A DNA stretch of 64,000 nt. Origin: Helicoverpa zea (Eukaryota; Arthropoda; Insecta; Lepidoptera; Noctuidae). Both the position numbers and the translations under genes were made by a program. The DNA lies in NCBI RefSeq assembly GCF_022581195.2, contig NC_061467.1:2790001-2854000 (forward strand), in the 5' to 3' direction. Each line of letters begins with the position of its first letter. Position 1 is the first letter of the stretch. The notes beneath the pieces were generated by a model. That model was not told the DNA's origin, ran no database searches, and saw nothing but the letters and a program-made list of their open reading frames with translations. Shown piece after piece: positions 20,517-31,836 of this stretch.

Positions 20517-23500
20517 TAAAAAATCTGATATAATACATCTTGTCAATAATTTAAAACCTATAGTTATTGCCCTACAAGAGACATGGCTTAAACCAGGGTC
20601 TGTGTTTAAGATCCCTGGGTACGCCTGTCTTAGGGAAGACCGTTCTGATGGGTATGGCGGTGTAGCCTTACTCATCAGACATCATCATTCATTTTCACTT
20701 TTCTCACTCCCATCTCATAATAATTCATTCTCCATAATTGCAGCTGTTGTAGATAGTATATGTTTCGTTTCTGTATATATTCCTCGTCCTTCTTCTTCAA
20801 TCTTTAACGAACTTGTAAATATTTTATCTCTTCTACCCAAACCATTTATAGTTTTAGGGGATTTTAATTGTCAACATGAAGTATGGGGTAGTGCTACAAC
20901 AAATAGTTATGGTAGTACTTTATTAGATATGTTAGATAATATTAATCTTTGTATTTTAAACACTGGGTCGCCTACTCGACGCACATCTCCAAATGAAGGT
21001 GCCAGTGCACCTGATCTGTCACTATGCACTAATAAACTAGCCTCGCATTTGAGTTGGGAAGTTATGCCTTCTACTTATGGTAGTGATCATTTTCCCATAG
21101 TTTTAAAATTTCCATCCAGCCAAAAATCTTATTCCAGTCGCCCTCCGCGGTTGAAGTATAAACTAACCGATATAAACTGGCATACGTATAGGGAACACTT
21201 GGATAAAATCGTTTCTAGCCTTCCTGAAATTCAAAGTGGGAATGAACAGGCTTGTGCTGATGCTTTATCAGATGCCATGATAAAAACTGCTGATAATCTT
21301 TTCCCTCATAAAAATCCACTAAACAAAATCCCAATGCCACCATGGTGGGATAGGGATTGCACAGATGCTATACACAAAAGAAAGCAGTGTGAACTGTTCT
21401 ACTTTGAAAATTCTACCGAAGAAAATTTTGACATTTTATGTGAAGTAATTTCAGACACCAAAAAGTTATTAAAAAAAAAGAAGTTTGAGGGCTGGAGATC
21501 ATTTTGTCTTTCCATATCACCAAATGTTAAACCTTCTGTTGTTTGGCGCAACATAAGAAGATTCAGATCAGCTTTTTCTGAACCGGTTATTGCATGTCTT
21601 CCACCTCAATTAAGAAATAGTTTTTTAGATAAATTGGCTCCCCCATACGTCTCAGATAATACATCTGCGTATCATATCCCTTTCACATTATCAGATCCTC
21701 CCTGCGTACTCGATAATCCATTTACTTTAGAAGAGCTAAAAGGTGTTTTGTACCAAATCAAAGACTCTGCACCGGGTGCAGATGGTATACCCTACTCTTT
21801 TCTGGCTAATATGAGCGATTTATCTCTTTTATATTACCTTAAATTAATTAATCAAATTGTGATTTCTGGTAAGGTTCCCATTTCTTGGAAATCGCAAGAT
21901 ATCCTTCCAATTTTGAAACCCAACAAAAGTCCTTCTGACTGCTCATCTTATCGACCAATAGCTTTGTCATCTGTAATGTTAAAGGTCTCGGAACATTTAG
22001 CCAAAAATAGATTAGAATGGTTTATAGAAAGTAAGAAAATATTAAGCGAAAGTCAATTTGGTTTTAGGCGTGGTAAAAGTACCCTAGACAGTCTAAGTAT
22101 CTTTATCACTGACATTAGATTAGCATTTTCTTCCAATCACTCCATAGTTTCAGCTTTTCTGGATATCACTTCGGCTTACGATAACGTTGTAATTTCTATG
22201 TTAAAATATAAACTTCTGCAGTTAAATGTGCCTATAATGCTTGTAAATTTCATTATAAATATATTATCTGAGAGGTATATAAAACTTACTCACGAGGATT
22301 CTTGTGAATCTAGAGTCGTGTGGAGAGGTCTCCCTCAAGGTTCAGTTCTTAGTCCTTTACTTTATGACATTTATACTTACGATCTTGAATCTTCTCTAAA
22401 TAATGAAGTGAAAGTGCTCCAATATGCTGATGATCTTCTGTTGTATTGCCCAAATAACTCTGTTACAACGGCCTGTGATTCATTGTCATCGGGTCTCACT
22501 CTTTTAAAGAAATGGATGGATAACAATGGTCTTGAGCTGTCTACCGCAAAAAGTACTGTTGTACTTTTTTCTAGGATGCGTCTTCCTCCTCCTGTGTATG
22601 TATATTATGATAATGTTCCTATTCCTGTTAAATCATCAGTTAAGTTTTTAGGTCTGATATTAGATAGCAAACTTTCTGGAGTTCCACACTGCGAATATAT
22701 AGCAGCGAGGTGTGAACAAAGAATAAATATATTAAGATGTTTGTCTGGAGTGTGGTGGGGGGCCCATCCATTCTCACTAAAATTAATTTATAATGCAATA
22801 GTTAGAAGTGTATTAGACTATGGTACATTCTTACTAGAACCTGGTAATTTAGCTGCTTTTAAAAGATTGGACGCTATTCAGTCAAAGGCTTTACGAATTG
22901 TAACCGGAGCTATGAAGTCAAGCCCAATTAATGCCTTACAGGTCGAAACGGTTGATCCTCCTCTATCCCTTCGACGTCAATATCTTTCTGACAAGTTTTT
23001 GTTCCGTGCCTTACAATTTTCCAATCACCCTTTACGCGCAAAACTTGAGTCTCTTTTAGAGGAAACCAACTCTTCTCACTATTGGTCTCACAAATCACCT
23101 CCCTGTCTTGTTGTTAGCTATAAAAAGTACCTTGCTTTGCAAGCTCCAACTTATAAATCAATAACATTTCCTCTTTTTTGCAATTCTTACGAATCATTAG
23201 TGTTTACTCCGAATGTTATTTTAAATTTAGGCATTAATAAAAATGATAATTGTATAAAAGAGTTATTCAACTTTTCAAAGAGCATACACTGGGACAATTG
23301 GCATCATATTTACACGGACGCATCTAAACACTCTTCTTTTGGTAATGTCGGAGTTGGCGTTTTTCACTCCCAATATAATATAGTACAAAAAGTTAAGCTT
23401 CCTCCTGAGTCTTCAGTGTTTACTGGAGAATGCTTTGGTCTCCTCAAGGCCTTAGAGTACGTCCGCTTAATGAAATTGGGTAGGACAGTAATATTTACTG

Positions 23501-24168
23501 ACGCATTAAGTGCATTGCAAGCAATTAAAAAATATCCTTTTAAATCTAAACCAGTATTTCCGATTATTTTAATCATTAGAAGCCTGTTATATCAATGTAT
23601 TCAATTAGGTTTTCAAGTTTCCTTCGTGTGGATTCCGGGTCATTGCAACATCACAGGAAATGTGAAAGCTGATCATCTGGCTGGCGAAGCGGTAGAATGT
23701 GGTGATTTATTTCCATATATAAATTTTGCTCATGACTTGGCTAGTCTACCAAAGAATTTTCTTTGGGATGACTGGAGTAAGTCATGGGCAAATAGCAGTA
23801 TCAATAAAGGTAGCTATTACGCTCGTATCCAATCATGCATTCCAAAAAAACCGTGGTTCGCTAAACTAAATTTTAATAAAGCTGCTACCAGTTGCCTAAT
23901 TCGTATGAGAATAGGTCATAATTGTTCCAAGCTTCACCTCGCCCGACTGCAGATCGTTGATAGTGCCCTTTGCGAATGTGGTGAGATTGGCGATTTAAAC
24001 CACATGTTTTTTTCCTGTCCTCTTCTCGATCACGAACCTTTTCTATCAAGTCTTTTATCCTATAAGATTCCTTTTCCTACCTCTATCCCTGTCTTGCTAG
24101 CAACTAATGATCCCAATATATATATGTATTTAGTAGCTTTTATCTCTCTGAATAACATACGTATTTAA
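20467..24168 (+). CDS. LINE ORF2: endonuclease / reverse transcriptase / RNase H, 1233 aa
   Basis: It starts at ATG 20467 (MEHKAKAIQWN); an alternative ATG at 20440 adds nine residues. The apurinic-type endonuclease occupies about residues 1-230, with WNCRS, QETW, GDFNCQHEVWG and the SDHFPI catalytic His-Asp motif. The RT lies at about 440-720 with LDITSAYDN (motif A), GLPQGSVLSPLL (motif B) and YADDLLLY (motif C, near residue 652). RNase H at about 945-1080 shows all four carboxylates: YTDAS, GECFG, FTDAL and KADHLAGE. A C-terminal Cys/His cluster (CECGEIGDLNHMFFSC) ends the protein. Everything needed for target-primed reverse transcription is present with no break. Confidence 0.95.
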   Translation: MEHKAKAIQWNCRSAINKKSDIIHLVNNLKPIVIALQETWLKPGSVFKIPGYACLREDRSDGYGGVALLIRHHHSFSLFSLPSHNNSFSIIAAVVDSICFVSVYIPRPSSSIFNELVNILSLLPKPFIVLGDFNCQHEVWGSATTNSYGSTLLDMLDNINLCILNTGSPTRRTSPNEGASAPDLSLCTNKLASHLSWEVMPSTYGSDHFPIVLKFPSSQKSYSSRPPRLKYKLTDINWHTYREHLDKIVSSLPEIQSGNEQACADALSDAMIKTADNLFPHKNPLNKIPMPPWWDRDCTDAIHKRKQCELFYFENSTEENFDILCEVISDTKKLLKKKKFEGWRSFCLSISPNVKPSVVWRNIRRFRSAFSEPVIACLPPQLRNSFLDKLAPPYVSDNTSAYHIPFTLSDPPCVLDNPFTLEELKGVLYQIKDSAPGADGIPYSFLANMSDLSLLYYLKLINQIVISGKVPISWKSQDILPILKPNKSPSDCSSYRPIALSSVMLKVSEHLAKNRLEWFIESKKILSESQFGFRRGKSTLDSLSIFITDIRLAFSSNHSIVSAFLDITSAYDNVVISMLKYKLLQLNVPIMLVNFIINILSERYIKLTHEDSCESRVVWRGLPQGSVLSPLLYDIYTYDLESSLNNEVKVLQYADDLLLYCPNNSVTTACDSLSSGLTLLKKWMDNNGLELSTAKSTVVLFSRMRLPPPVYVYYDNVPIPVKSSVKFLGLILDSKLSGVPHCEYIAARCEQRINILRCLSGVWWGAHPFSLKLIYNAIVRSVLDYGTFLLEPGNLAAFKRLDAIQSKALRIVTGAMKSSPINALQVETVDPPLSLRRQYLSDKFLFRALQFSNHPLRAKLESLLEETNSSHYWSHKSPPCLVVSYKKYLALQAPTYKSITFPLFCNSYESLVFTPNVILNLGINKNDNCIKELFNFSKSIHWDNWHHIYTDASKHSSFGNVGVGVFHSQYNIVQKVKLPPESSVFTGECFGLLKALEYVRLMKLGRTVIFTDALSALQAIKKYPFKSKPVFPIILIIRSLLYQCIQLGFQVSFVWIPGHCNITGNVKADHLAGEAVECGDLFPYINFAHDLASLPKNFLWDDWSKSWANSSINKGSYYARIQSCIPKKPWFAKLNFNKAATSCLIRMRIGHNCSKLHLARLQIVDSALCECGEIGDLNHMFFSCPLLDHEPFLSSLLSYKIPFPTSIPVLLATNDPNIYMYLVAFISLNNIRI

Positions 24169-24301
24169 AGTGTTTAATATCCTGTAGTTTTCGAATAATC
24201 CTATCCAATACCTATCCAAATTCCGTTACCTAAATTTTATTTCATTCCTACCAAGTTTCCCCGTTTTCGTCGGTGGCAATGCGCATACAGCGACTAGCCA
24301 A

Positions 24302-24337
<36 letters not shown>

Positions 24338-24443
24338 CCACTGAAATCCCAGCTGTTTCGTTGCATTAGCTGCACTGCGCCTGCCTGAACTGAATGCACC
24401 CCTGATTCCCGGGCCGACCTAATAGTTTATCGCTTCAGTCAAT

Positions 24444-27400
24444 ATGTCGTCCATCATGGATGAAAGGTGTGTAATTTGTTGTGCGGAACGGAAATATCAT
24501 TTTTTGTGCAAAATTATCGATATTTTGCATTTTCCAGAGTGACTGACGAGATTGAAGCTCTGGAAGCTATTTTGATGGATGATGTGGTGATAAAGCGAGT
24601 TGGAGATGTGCCGCATACTATCGAAACTGTCCTTCACCCATCGACGGGCGATGATATCGACCAGCAGTACGTATGTGCGACCCTGATTGTGAAGCTAACG
24701 CCGGGCTACCCTGACACCAGCCCGGAGGTGACTCTCAGGAACCCGAGAGGCCTGGACGATGAAATTTTGGCCAACATTTATTTACAAATCCGCGAAAAAC
24801 TGGCGGATTGTATTGGTCAACCTGTTGTTTTTGAACTCATTGAGGTAAGTTTCAGCTTTTTTTTAACATTTCATGTAATTTCTAGAACTTGTGCTAATTT
24901 AGCGCGTAGTACGCTAAGGGACCGGGATCTTGGATTCTACTTGAATGAAAATCCTCATGAATTTTTAAACTTATTTCTTGGACTCAACAATTTTTATATC
25001 AAAAAACTATTATTCAAAAGAATATTTAAATTTCTATCTGATTATTATTAAATAAAATTATTGTTATTATATAAACCTCTACAGTAACTAACTACTCTAT
25101 GCCTTACTGAATCATTCAGATTTTAGAAATAAAATAACAGCTTTTTGGCTGCTTAGTTAACTAAGATTCGGGCTATCGTTGTGTAAGTAAACATGTAAAA
25201 TTATTCTAAATAACTTTATTGATAGATAGGTCTGGAAATACTGAAAGGAATGCAGTATAAATTTTCTTTTTGTCAATTAGTAACTAGCCCGTTGCAATTT
25301 TTTTATAATTTTGACTTAATGTTTGTTGAGTAAATAATCTAGCTAGAATATATTATCTTTATGTAACCCTGATTCAACTAGTATAAATGAAAGATGGCTG
25401 ATGACAGGGATTGGTTTGAAGCTAGGTCACAGGTAATGTTCTAGATTCAACCTCAAATTATTTTTTTTTTTTTTCGAATAAGCCTAGCTGTGAAACCACT
25501 TTTGAAACAGCAAGCTCCAACTAGTCAGAGTGTATCTCAAGACTTAGATTTTTTTTATTAAAACAAAAATTCTTACAAATGGCCACTTTTCGAGTTCTAT
25601 CACATACAATCTGACCAAGATATGTTATGTTACAGACAGACTGACTTTGTACTCTGAAAAATTAAATAATCTGACTCCACTTTGCAAATAGGCTGTCTTA
25701 TTACTAATATATCACTGTATTTGTTAACTAACAAGAAGCAACAAGAAGGTTCTCTGTTTCAATGTTTAGGTACAAGTTTTTTTTTTCGTAAGAAATTGGT
25801 TATCTACGGTGTATGTTCACAAGAGGCTAGGAAAATGGTCTCATCATCATCCTCCGAGCCTTTTTCCCAACTATGTTGGGGTCGGCTTCCAGTCTAACCA
25901 GATGTAGTTGGATACCAGTGCTTTACAAGGAGGGATTGCCCTGTCTGAGCTCCTCAACCCCGTTACCCGGGCAACCCAATACCCCTTGGTTAGGCTAGGA
26001 AAAGCGTCATGCTTAAAATATTTTATTCTACGTTTCTCACACATATTCAAATGCTTACTTGATTACACATTCTAATTGGGTTTATGTTTCTTTGGTGTTA
26101 ATCCATAATTTGGAAGCAATTATGCTTTAAGCTCATTACTGAAACCACAAAAAATTGTTTGTATACAATTTTTTTCTAATAACTGGACTGCCAAACAGCA
26201 GATCTGTTGATTTGCTCATTACAAATTTGAAAATAAGATTTGTTGAATGCAGTCATTATTGTACAAAGTTATAAACTATCAAATGTTTAAGTTTGAGACT
26301 GAAAATTTTACTTTAACTTGACATTAAAAATAACCCGACTGTACTTACTTGGGAAAGTCATAGCTTGTCAAATCCAACTAATCAGTTGTCTTTCTATTAA
26401 CGCACATAATTTATATAAGTCTAGCCGTTTTCCTGCAGTTTCACATGCATCCCGTGGGAACTAGCGCCCATACCGAGATAATAAAGGCTATGTTACTTGG
26501 GAAGAGAGTAGCTTTCCAGCAATGAAAGAATTTTTCACATTGCTTCAGTATTTTCCTTTGGGGTACAAAGAAACAACTAAAAAAAAATCCTCTTTATTAT
26601 ATTAGTATAGAAAGCAATCAATTTTCAGCTTATTCGTGAATGTCTTACGGAGAGCAACTTGCCAAGCGGTCAATGCATGATCTGTCTCTTTGGGTTCACG
26701 AAGGGGGACATTTTCATCAGGACGGAGTGCTACCACTATTTCCATAGCCACTGCTTGGCTCTCCATCTTCTTAGCAGCCGGCAATACTATTTTGAGGAAA
26801 TGGAAAAGTTACCTCTTTGGCAGCAAATGAACAGGGCACCATTCAAGGTAGGTTCTTGGACAAAATTCTTATTTGAAATGAAATGAAAATATTTATTCGC
26901 CGAGATATGGTTAACACAAAAGGTGGTAAAAACAAAAAAAGTCACTTAACATATCTCGCCTTCAGTAGGCATGCGAAAATTAATAACAGCCGTACTTATA
27001 AACGTGAATTAAATAATAAGTAGTACTTAAGGGCTGTTTAAGAAAATTCTTACTTATAAACGTTACTTAAGCATGTCTTAACTAATATTTAATCAATACT
27101 TAAGGCTTTAAGTAGTGATTAGTTAAAATGTTGCTTAGAAGGTGATTAGAGATTTTTATAAGTAAGAGGTGTAAATCATAAATCATGGTTAATCCTATAA
27201 TGCTTACCTATAAAAGCTAATTTCTATATTCTTCGACTTTATTATCTGAGCCTTACTTATAAAAATCTCTAATCACCTTCTAAGCAACATTTTAACTAGT
27301 TAGTTAAGACATGCTTAAGCAACGGTAAGTAAGAATTTTCTTAAACAGCCTTTAAGTATTACTTATTATTTAATTCACGTTTATAAGTAAGGCTGTTATT

Positions 27401-29583
27401 AGTTTTTAACAACTTTTTCCACATCAATATGCTATTGCGTAACCGTTAATATGCTAAGCTGATTAGCTGTGCTGTTAGGAAATATTTATTTGGACTTCTC
27501 TTCAACGTCACTTTTCAATACCTGTTTTCAGTGGCAAATTTTAATAAGAAATTAGTTGTTCGCCATTTATAAAATTGCACACAAACGTTTCAAGCTATTT
27601 TATTACTTGTGTGATTATGGGTGTACTCTGCAAAGCTATAGCTATGCAAGCTAGTTCACTAATTGCACATGCTATTGAAAATAATTATTATTTCGAAAGT
27701 CTTGAATCTATCAGAGAATGTGTTTCAATCCTTACTCAGATTCTTCTCATAGTCTGGACTTTATGATAAAAAAACAGGTCTCTAACCAAATAGGTTTATC
27801 TTTAGCCTTCTTGCAGTTTCAACAGATCATCTGCTATATAATTAGTAAATAGATATATGAAGAAGCTTACAATTTTGATTTGTATAGGAAATCTGCCCGG
27901 TTTGCCGCGTACAGTTGACCATCGAGCCGTCGAGCTTGGCTGGTGCCCCACCGCCAATTTCTTCTGCCAACGCTCCACCGTTCATGTTGACCGATGAAAT
28001 TAAAGTAAGTATTCACATTTCTTCAAGTTTGGCAAGAAGTTTAGTGCTTTATCGATTTGTCAAGTTATACAATATCACTACATAGTATAAAACAAAGTCG
28101 CTTTTTTGTCCCTATGTCCCTTTGTACGCTTAAATTTTTAAAACTACGCAACCGATTTTCATGCGGTTTTTTTCAATAGGTAGAGTGATTAAAGAGGAAA
28201 GTTTATATGTATAATAACACTTTTACTTTGAGAACATGAAGACATAGCCAGGTAGAATAATCTACTGGTTTATTACGTACTATTTTGCACAAATGCACTT
28301 TAGCATTGTACTATAGACAAAATGAGAAATAGTGTTAAATACTCATGTGATTTTCTAAAAATTTTCTCCGTAATATTTTTTTCAACACTATGTTATTTGG
28401 AAGGGAAAAAATTAAACTCAGCACCGCTTATGTTAAAGGAGCTGCAAGCTAAAATGGCCGCTCTAATGGCGTACCAGCTATCCAAAGGAGGCATCATTGG
28501 CTACGGCGACTCCGGACCACCGCCGCTGACCATCACAACACCTGAGGATAATGAGAATAATGTACTTGTATTTTATTTTACCTACTATACTGCTCAATAT
28601 TATGTACTATGTTCCCCGCGGTTTCATCCATGTCCCGGGAGATCCGTTTCCTGCAATCGGGTTGAAAGGAATTAATATCTTACTAGACTGACTAGACAGG
28701 GGTCCACACCCTGAATCTAAACAGCTTCAGCAAATAATTTAATTTCAAATAAAATATAATTTAAATTAGTCCAGTAGCTTGAGCGTGAAAGCGTGTCAGA
28801 CAAAACATACTTAGTTATTTCCCTAAAACGTTCAGCTTATGTTATAAAAACCTTGTCCTACCTGTAAAGGTAATATTTACCTACCTAGAGGAGATTCTAA
28901 TAATGAATGGTATAGCGATTTTAATACATCTGCATCGTGTAAACAGGATAACACCGGATCTCATGGCGGATCGCAAGATGCCGACAAGGGCAACAACGCG
29001 ATTATTAACAACAACCGTCAGAACGGCGATGGCAACTCTTCGAATGACAACTCTGCTCCCGGATCCCCTGCTGGTCGCCAGGCTTACCGCGGACCCTACA
29101 GGTACTGTGATAATAATATTAATATTAAAAACACCATACCTAGTGGATACAGAAACGTGTAAATGATATCCTTGTGAGACGATATGTTAGTCGATATGTA
29201 AATCTTCGTGAGATTTACCTAACTTTAGAATAATGGGGCTGGTTCTTTGTCAATCAATAAAACTAAAACTGATTGATTTCTGATGCGGAGTTTTCTCAAA
29301 GCTTCCTGAAAGCATTCGTGACCGCTTTTTTCCCAGGCAGGGGTGTAGCACTGCCTGACAATGCAATTTTCTGACGCCGGGCGGCTATATCATAGTTCCT
29401 AAAATCATCAAAGCAATTTCGAGATATCGAGCCCAGAAATCCGGGGGCGCAGTCTCTTGCGATCTCCACAACCAACGTGGTCATGTCCATTCTATGTAAC
29501 ATTATACGAGTGTAAAATTGTTTACCAGGGGCTTCAACCGCCGCGGCAAGCCCGGCCGGCGAGGCCGCGGCGCTGCGCGGTGA
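24444..29583 (+). CDS. RNF25: RNF25-type RING E3 ubiquitin ligase (RWD + RING), 7 exons, 332 aa
   Basis: Exons: 24444-24466, 24538-24844, 26629-26847, 27888-28004, 28439-28561, 28947-29101 and 29529-29583 (stop TGA 29581). The RWD domain fills residues 8-110 (EIEALEAIL, then PGYPDTSPEV). The RING spans about 124-195: CMICLFGF opens it, ECYHYFHSHCLA gives the middle ligands, and EICPVCR closes it after a long insert, exactly the RNF25 arrangement. The tail is Asn/Gly/Ser-rich and ends in an Arg/Gly block (GFNRRGKPGRRGRG). The family is a nuclear/cytosolic E3 implicated in NF-kB signalling and in ubiquitination of stalled ribosomes. The first coding exon is only 23 nt, and intron 1 is 71 bp. 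The exon 5 donor (GTACTT) is weak, so that junction is the least certain. A full-length LINE ends 108 bp before the start codon. Confidence 0.9.
25841..25995 (-). repeat. 3' part of the long SINE, minus orientation, in RNF25 intron 2
   Basis: The reverse complement matches the SINE 3' half: CATCATCATCCTCCGAGCCT, AACTATGTTGGGGTCGGCTT, and ends at CCCAATACCCCTTGG. It is well conserved and hence younger than the 5109 copy. Confidence 0.75.
26425..26612 (+). repeat. RTE-like 3' end repeat, RNF25 intron 2
   Basis: The sequence TGCATCCCGTGGGAACTAGCG, then ACCGAGATAATAAAGGCTAT, ending TATTATATTAGTATAG, is the same family as 45900-46100 (CCGCATCCTGTGGGAACTAC... TAATATTAGTATAG). This is a 5'-truncated non-LTR tail. 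Confidence 0.6.
26983..27399. mobile_element. Palindromic MITE with TA target duplication in RNF25 intron 3
   Basis: The ends are ATAACAGCC and GGCTGTTAT, each flanked by TA (26981-26982, 27400-27401). Long inverted arms follow: the left arm has CGTGAATTAAATAATAAGTA, then GGCTGTTTAAGAAAATTCTTA, and both recur in reverse on the right. The whole 417 bp is a Tc1/mariner-style foldback with no ORF. Confidence 0.8.
28085..28215 (+). repeat. Dispersed RTE-like repeat fragment, RNF25 intron 4
   Basis: TTTTAAAACTACGCAACCGATTTTCATGCGG followed by AGAGTGATTAAAGAGGAAAG has the layout of a widespread lepidopteran repeat family (cf. 57535-57706). The fragment is partial. Confidence 0.45.
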
Positions 29584-31677
29584 CCCGTCCCGGGCATCGA
29601 CACGCCTCGCGCCGCATAGCTGCGTCCCTCACCCACCGACACACACAACGCATTGAATCTTGGACCACCGGTACACTCTCAACATTCCTTGCTACAGTTG
29701 ACAGCTGCTGTCACTCAGTATTTTCCCCTGAAAACTGACAGCTGTCAACTGTCAACTATACATCGCATCACACGTCCTCTAACGTCAAATAATTACGCGT
29801 TTTATCCGACTGCGTTCGAAATTAACGTCTTTTGTATTCTGTCAGTAATAATCTTTTTAAAAGGTTTTATTGACATGGTAGAAAAAAATACATTTTATTG
29901 TCATATTACAGGGTCTAATTTGCTAAAACGGACTGAACAGCACCTTTCGAGACTGACGATTTACCCTAGTTGCCCCATCTTTGTTATATTTTTAAACGCG
30001 CTGGAAGCGCTTTCTCCTGTGATTCTATACCATATCGATTGGACCACTGACCTCTATGTATCCCTACTGAAATTACGCCCATTTTGTTGCAAGGTTCATT
30101 TGAAATGTTATCCGTGATTGTGGCCCCCTTTCAGGCCAACTATTTCCGTTAAAGTAAAAAAAATTACTGATATAAATTCATCACAAAGATTCTGGTTACA
30201 GATTAGTGCCAACTAAGCGACTATAGCGCTAACGTGGCCTGTTTAGGTTTTTCCAATTTGGCCTTCTAGAAATTTTGTAAGGCACATTTTAACTTATCCA
30301 TCCAATCAAAAACGAATAATAAATTACCAAAAAACCACTGCCATTGTGAGTATTCAAAAATTATAATACTTTACAAATTAATAGTTTTACACAATATTTA
30401 TGAAACAAAACTAACGAAATAGTAGATCTGAAAGGAATCTTATACCTCTCAATTTATTCTCTAAGTACCTTCCAACCTCTCCCAAATACTTTAAATCGGT
30501 TCTTGTTATTAATTTATCCATTTATGTATGGAAAATCGTCAGTAGATGCTAATTTTTGATCGCCAAAATTATTAAATAGAACTCCATCATCAAATTGGTA
30601 AATCATCAAAATAGTTCGACATTCAAAATTCGGAATAAAACGCACAACGTGCTTGACGAAAGTTGATTTATACTTTGATAGGTGAGTAAATTTTATAGCC
30701 AGCATCGCAGCCCAATATAAAAACTTGGGTCTGTATTTTAATAAGAAAAGGAAAAGGGGTAATAAACACCATGTCTCACCAACCAAAGACTTACCCTTTT
30801 AACACATTTACTCGCTCGAATTAAAGTGTAGATAAACAGGGCGTACCAACCAAGATTCAATGTAAGGCATACTCTACACGACAACAGATTTCAAAACAAT
30901 TTGCAGATGATGTCGACTCGGACGTCAATCCCATAATATCAGACGAGCTTTTGGTACACGAGATTATTAAAAAAGGAAAAATTCAAAAACTGAAATATCC
31001 AATTTTTTTTTCATAGAACATCTGAAATTTTCACGATCCATCGATGAATATAACGGCCGTATATCATCAGGTTTACTGGATAAAGCGAAACAAGAAATAA
31101 CCATGGTTATTAGAGTATCAAACTAACATCTTTTTATGTGGAACATTGGAACCATATCTGATAAAAATAAAGTTTGGGATACCGTGTACCAAACGCTCGT
31201 CTGATACGCAACTACCAACATCTAGTTGCCAAAAATGGGATGGCACAAAATAATAATAATACATGTAATAGTCGTTGAATGTACTCTTAGCTTAAGGCAC
31301 GTTTCTGTGACGAGTCTAGTCAACATAAACTAGTATTCCACATAAATAAATTAAATTCATAAATGTAACTACGTGTCAAATGTTTACATTGTTCGGTTAA
31401 TTTATTGCATGAAGAATAAGATATATGCTATTTGTAATTTAACAGTGTTTGAGAAAACAATATGGTAGCACAGCGCAGGCGTGAATTGCTGACATATTAA
31501 TCTACTGTCATAACTTGTATACAGCTTTTTTGACAACAAAAATTGGGCATCTGTGAGACTCAAACATCACTCACTTAGGCAATAGAAACTTTAACATCTG
31601 CAGATATAAACCCGTGTCTTGTTTTACCTACTAAACATCATAAAACCACATAGAGTATAGTAAAAACTCTATTTGTG
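29584..31677. other. RNF25 3' flank and intergenic DNA
   Basis: The first few hundred bases should be RNF25 3' UTR; an AATAAA lies at 30318-30323. Palindromic CAGCTGTCAACTGTCAACT-type sequence occurs near 29700-29760. No further gene is supported, and the minus-strand frame at 30514-30786 has no homology or splice context. Confidence 0.4.
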
Positions 31678-31836
31678 CCCCCCTAGACTCAAACTTCGCT
31701 AAAGCTGACAGGAGAACTTAAACAACCAATAGAACGTCGTTATTGAAACTTCTCGTCTCCGCCCACTCAGTGGTACACCTTAGCGGAGCAATTCTATTGG
31801 TTGTTTAAAAACTTCTCCGCTTTGGTGGAGTCTGGG
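31678..31836. mobile_element. Short MITE with imperfect inverted arms
   Basis: The left arm reads AGACTC, then AACTTAAACAACCAATAGAA. The right arm is its reverse complement (TTCTATTGGTTGTTTAAAAA, then GAGTCTGGG). About 159 bp, no ORF. The target duplication is unclear. Confidence 0.5.

Larger units (their letters stand above)
18815..24335 (+). mobile_element. Full-length, apparently intact I-like non-LTR retrotransposon with TSD and poly(A)
   Basis: The element runs from a GC-containing 5' UTR (starting GAAAAAAAGCGCGGGAAACC) through two open ORFs and a 137-bp 3' UTR to a 31-A tail (24305-24335). The direct repeat TTCCACTGA, possibly with two more A, lies at 18806-18814 and at 24336-24344, giving a clean 9-11 bp target duplication. 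The combination of a CCHC gag, an EEP endonuclease, an RT and a C-terminal RNase H places it in the I group. The poly(A) tail, rather than TAA repeats, departs from the classical I factor. No stop or frameshift interrupts either ORF, so the insertion should be young and may be capable of movement. Confidence 0.95.

Noticed and set aside
24848..25051. Read-through of RNF25 exon 2 into the intron
   Set aside because: A consensus donor at 24845 and the in-phase RING exon at 26629 explain the gene; the extension has no homology.
30514..30786. 90-codon minus-strand frame
   Set aside because: Hydrophobic/aromatic composition typical of AT-rich noise; no splice or family support.
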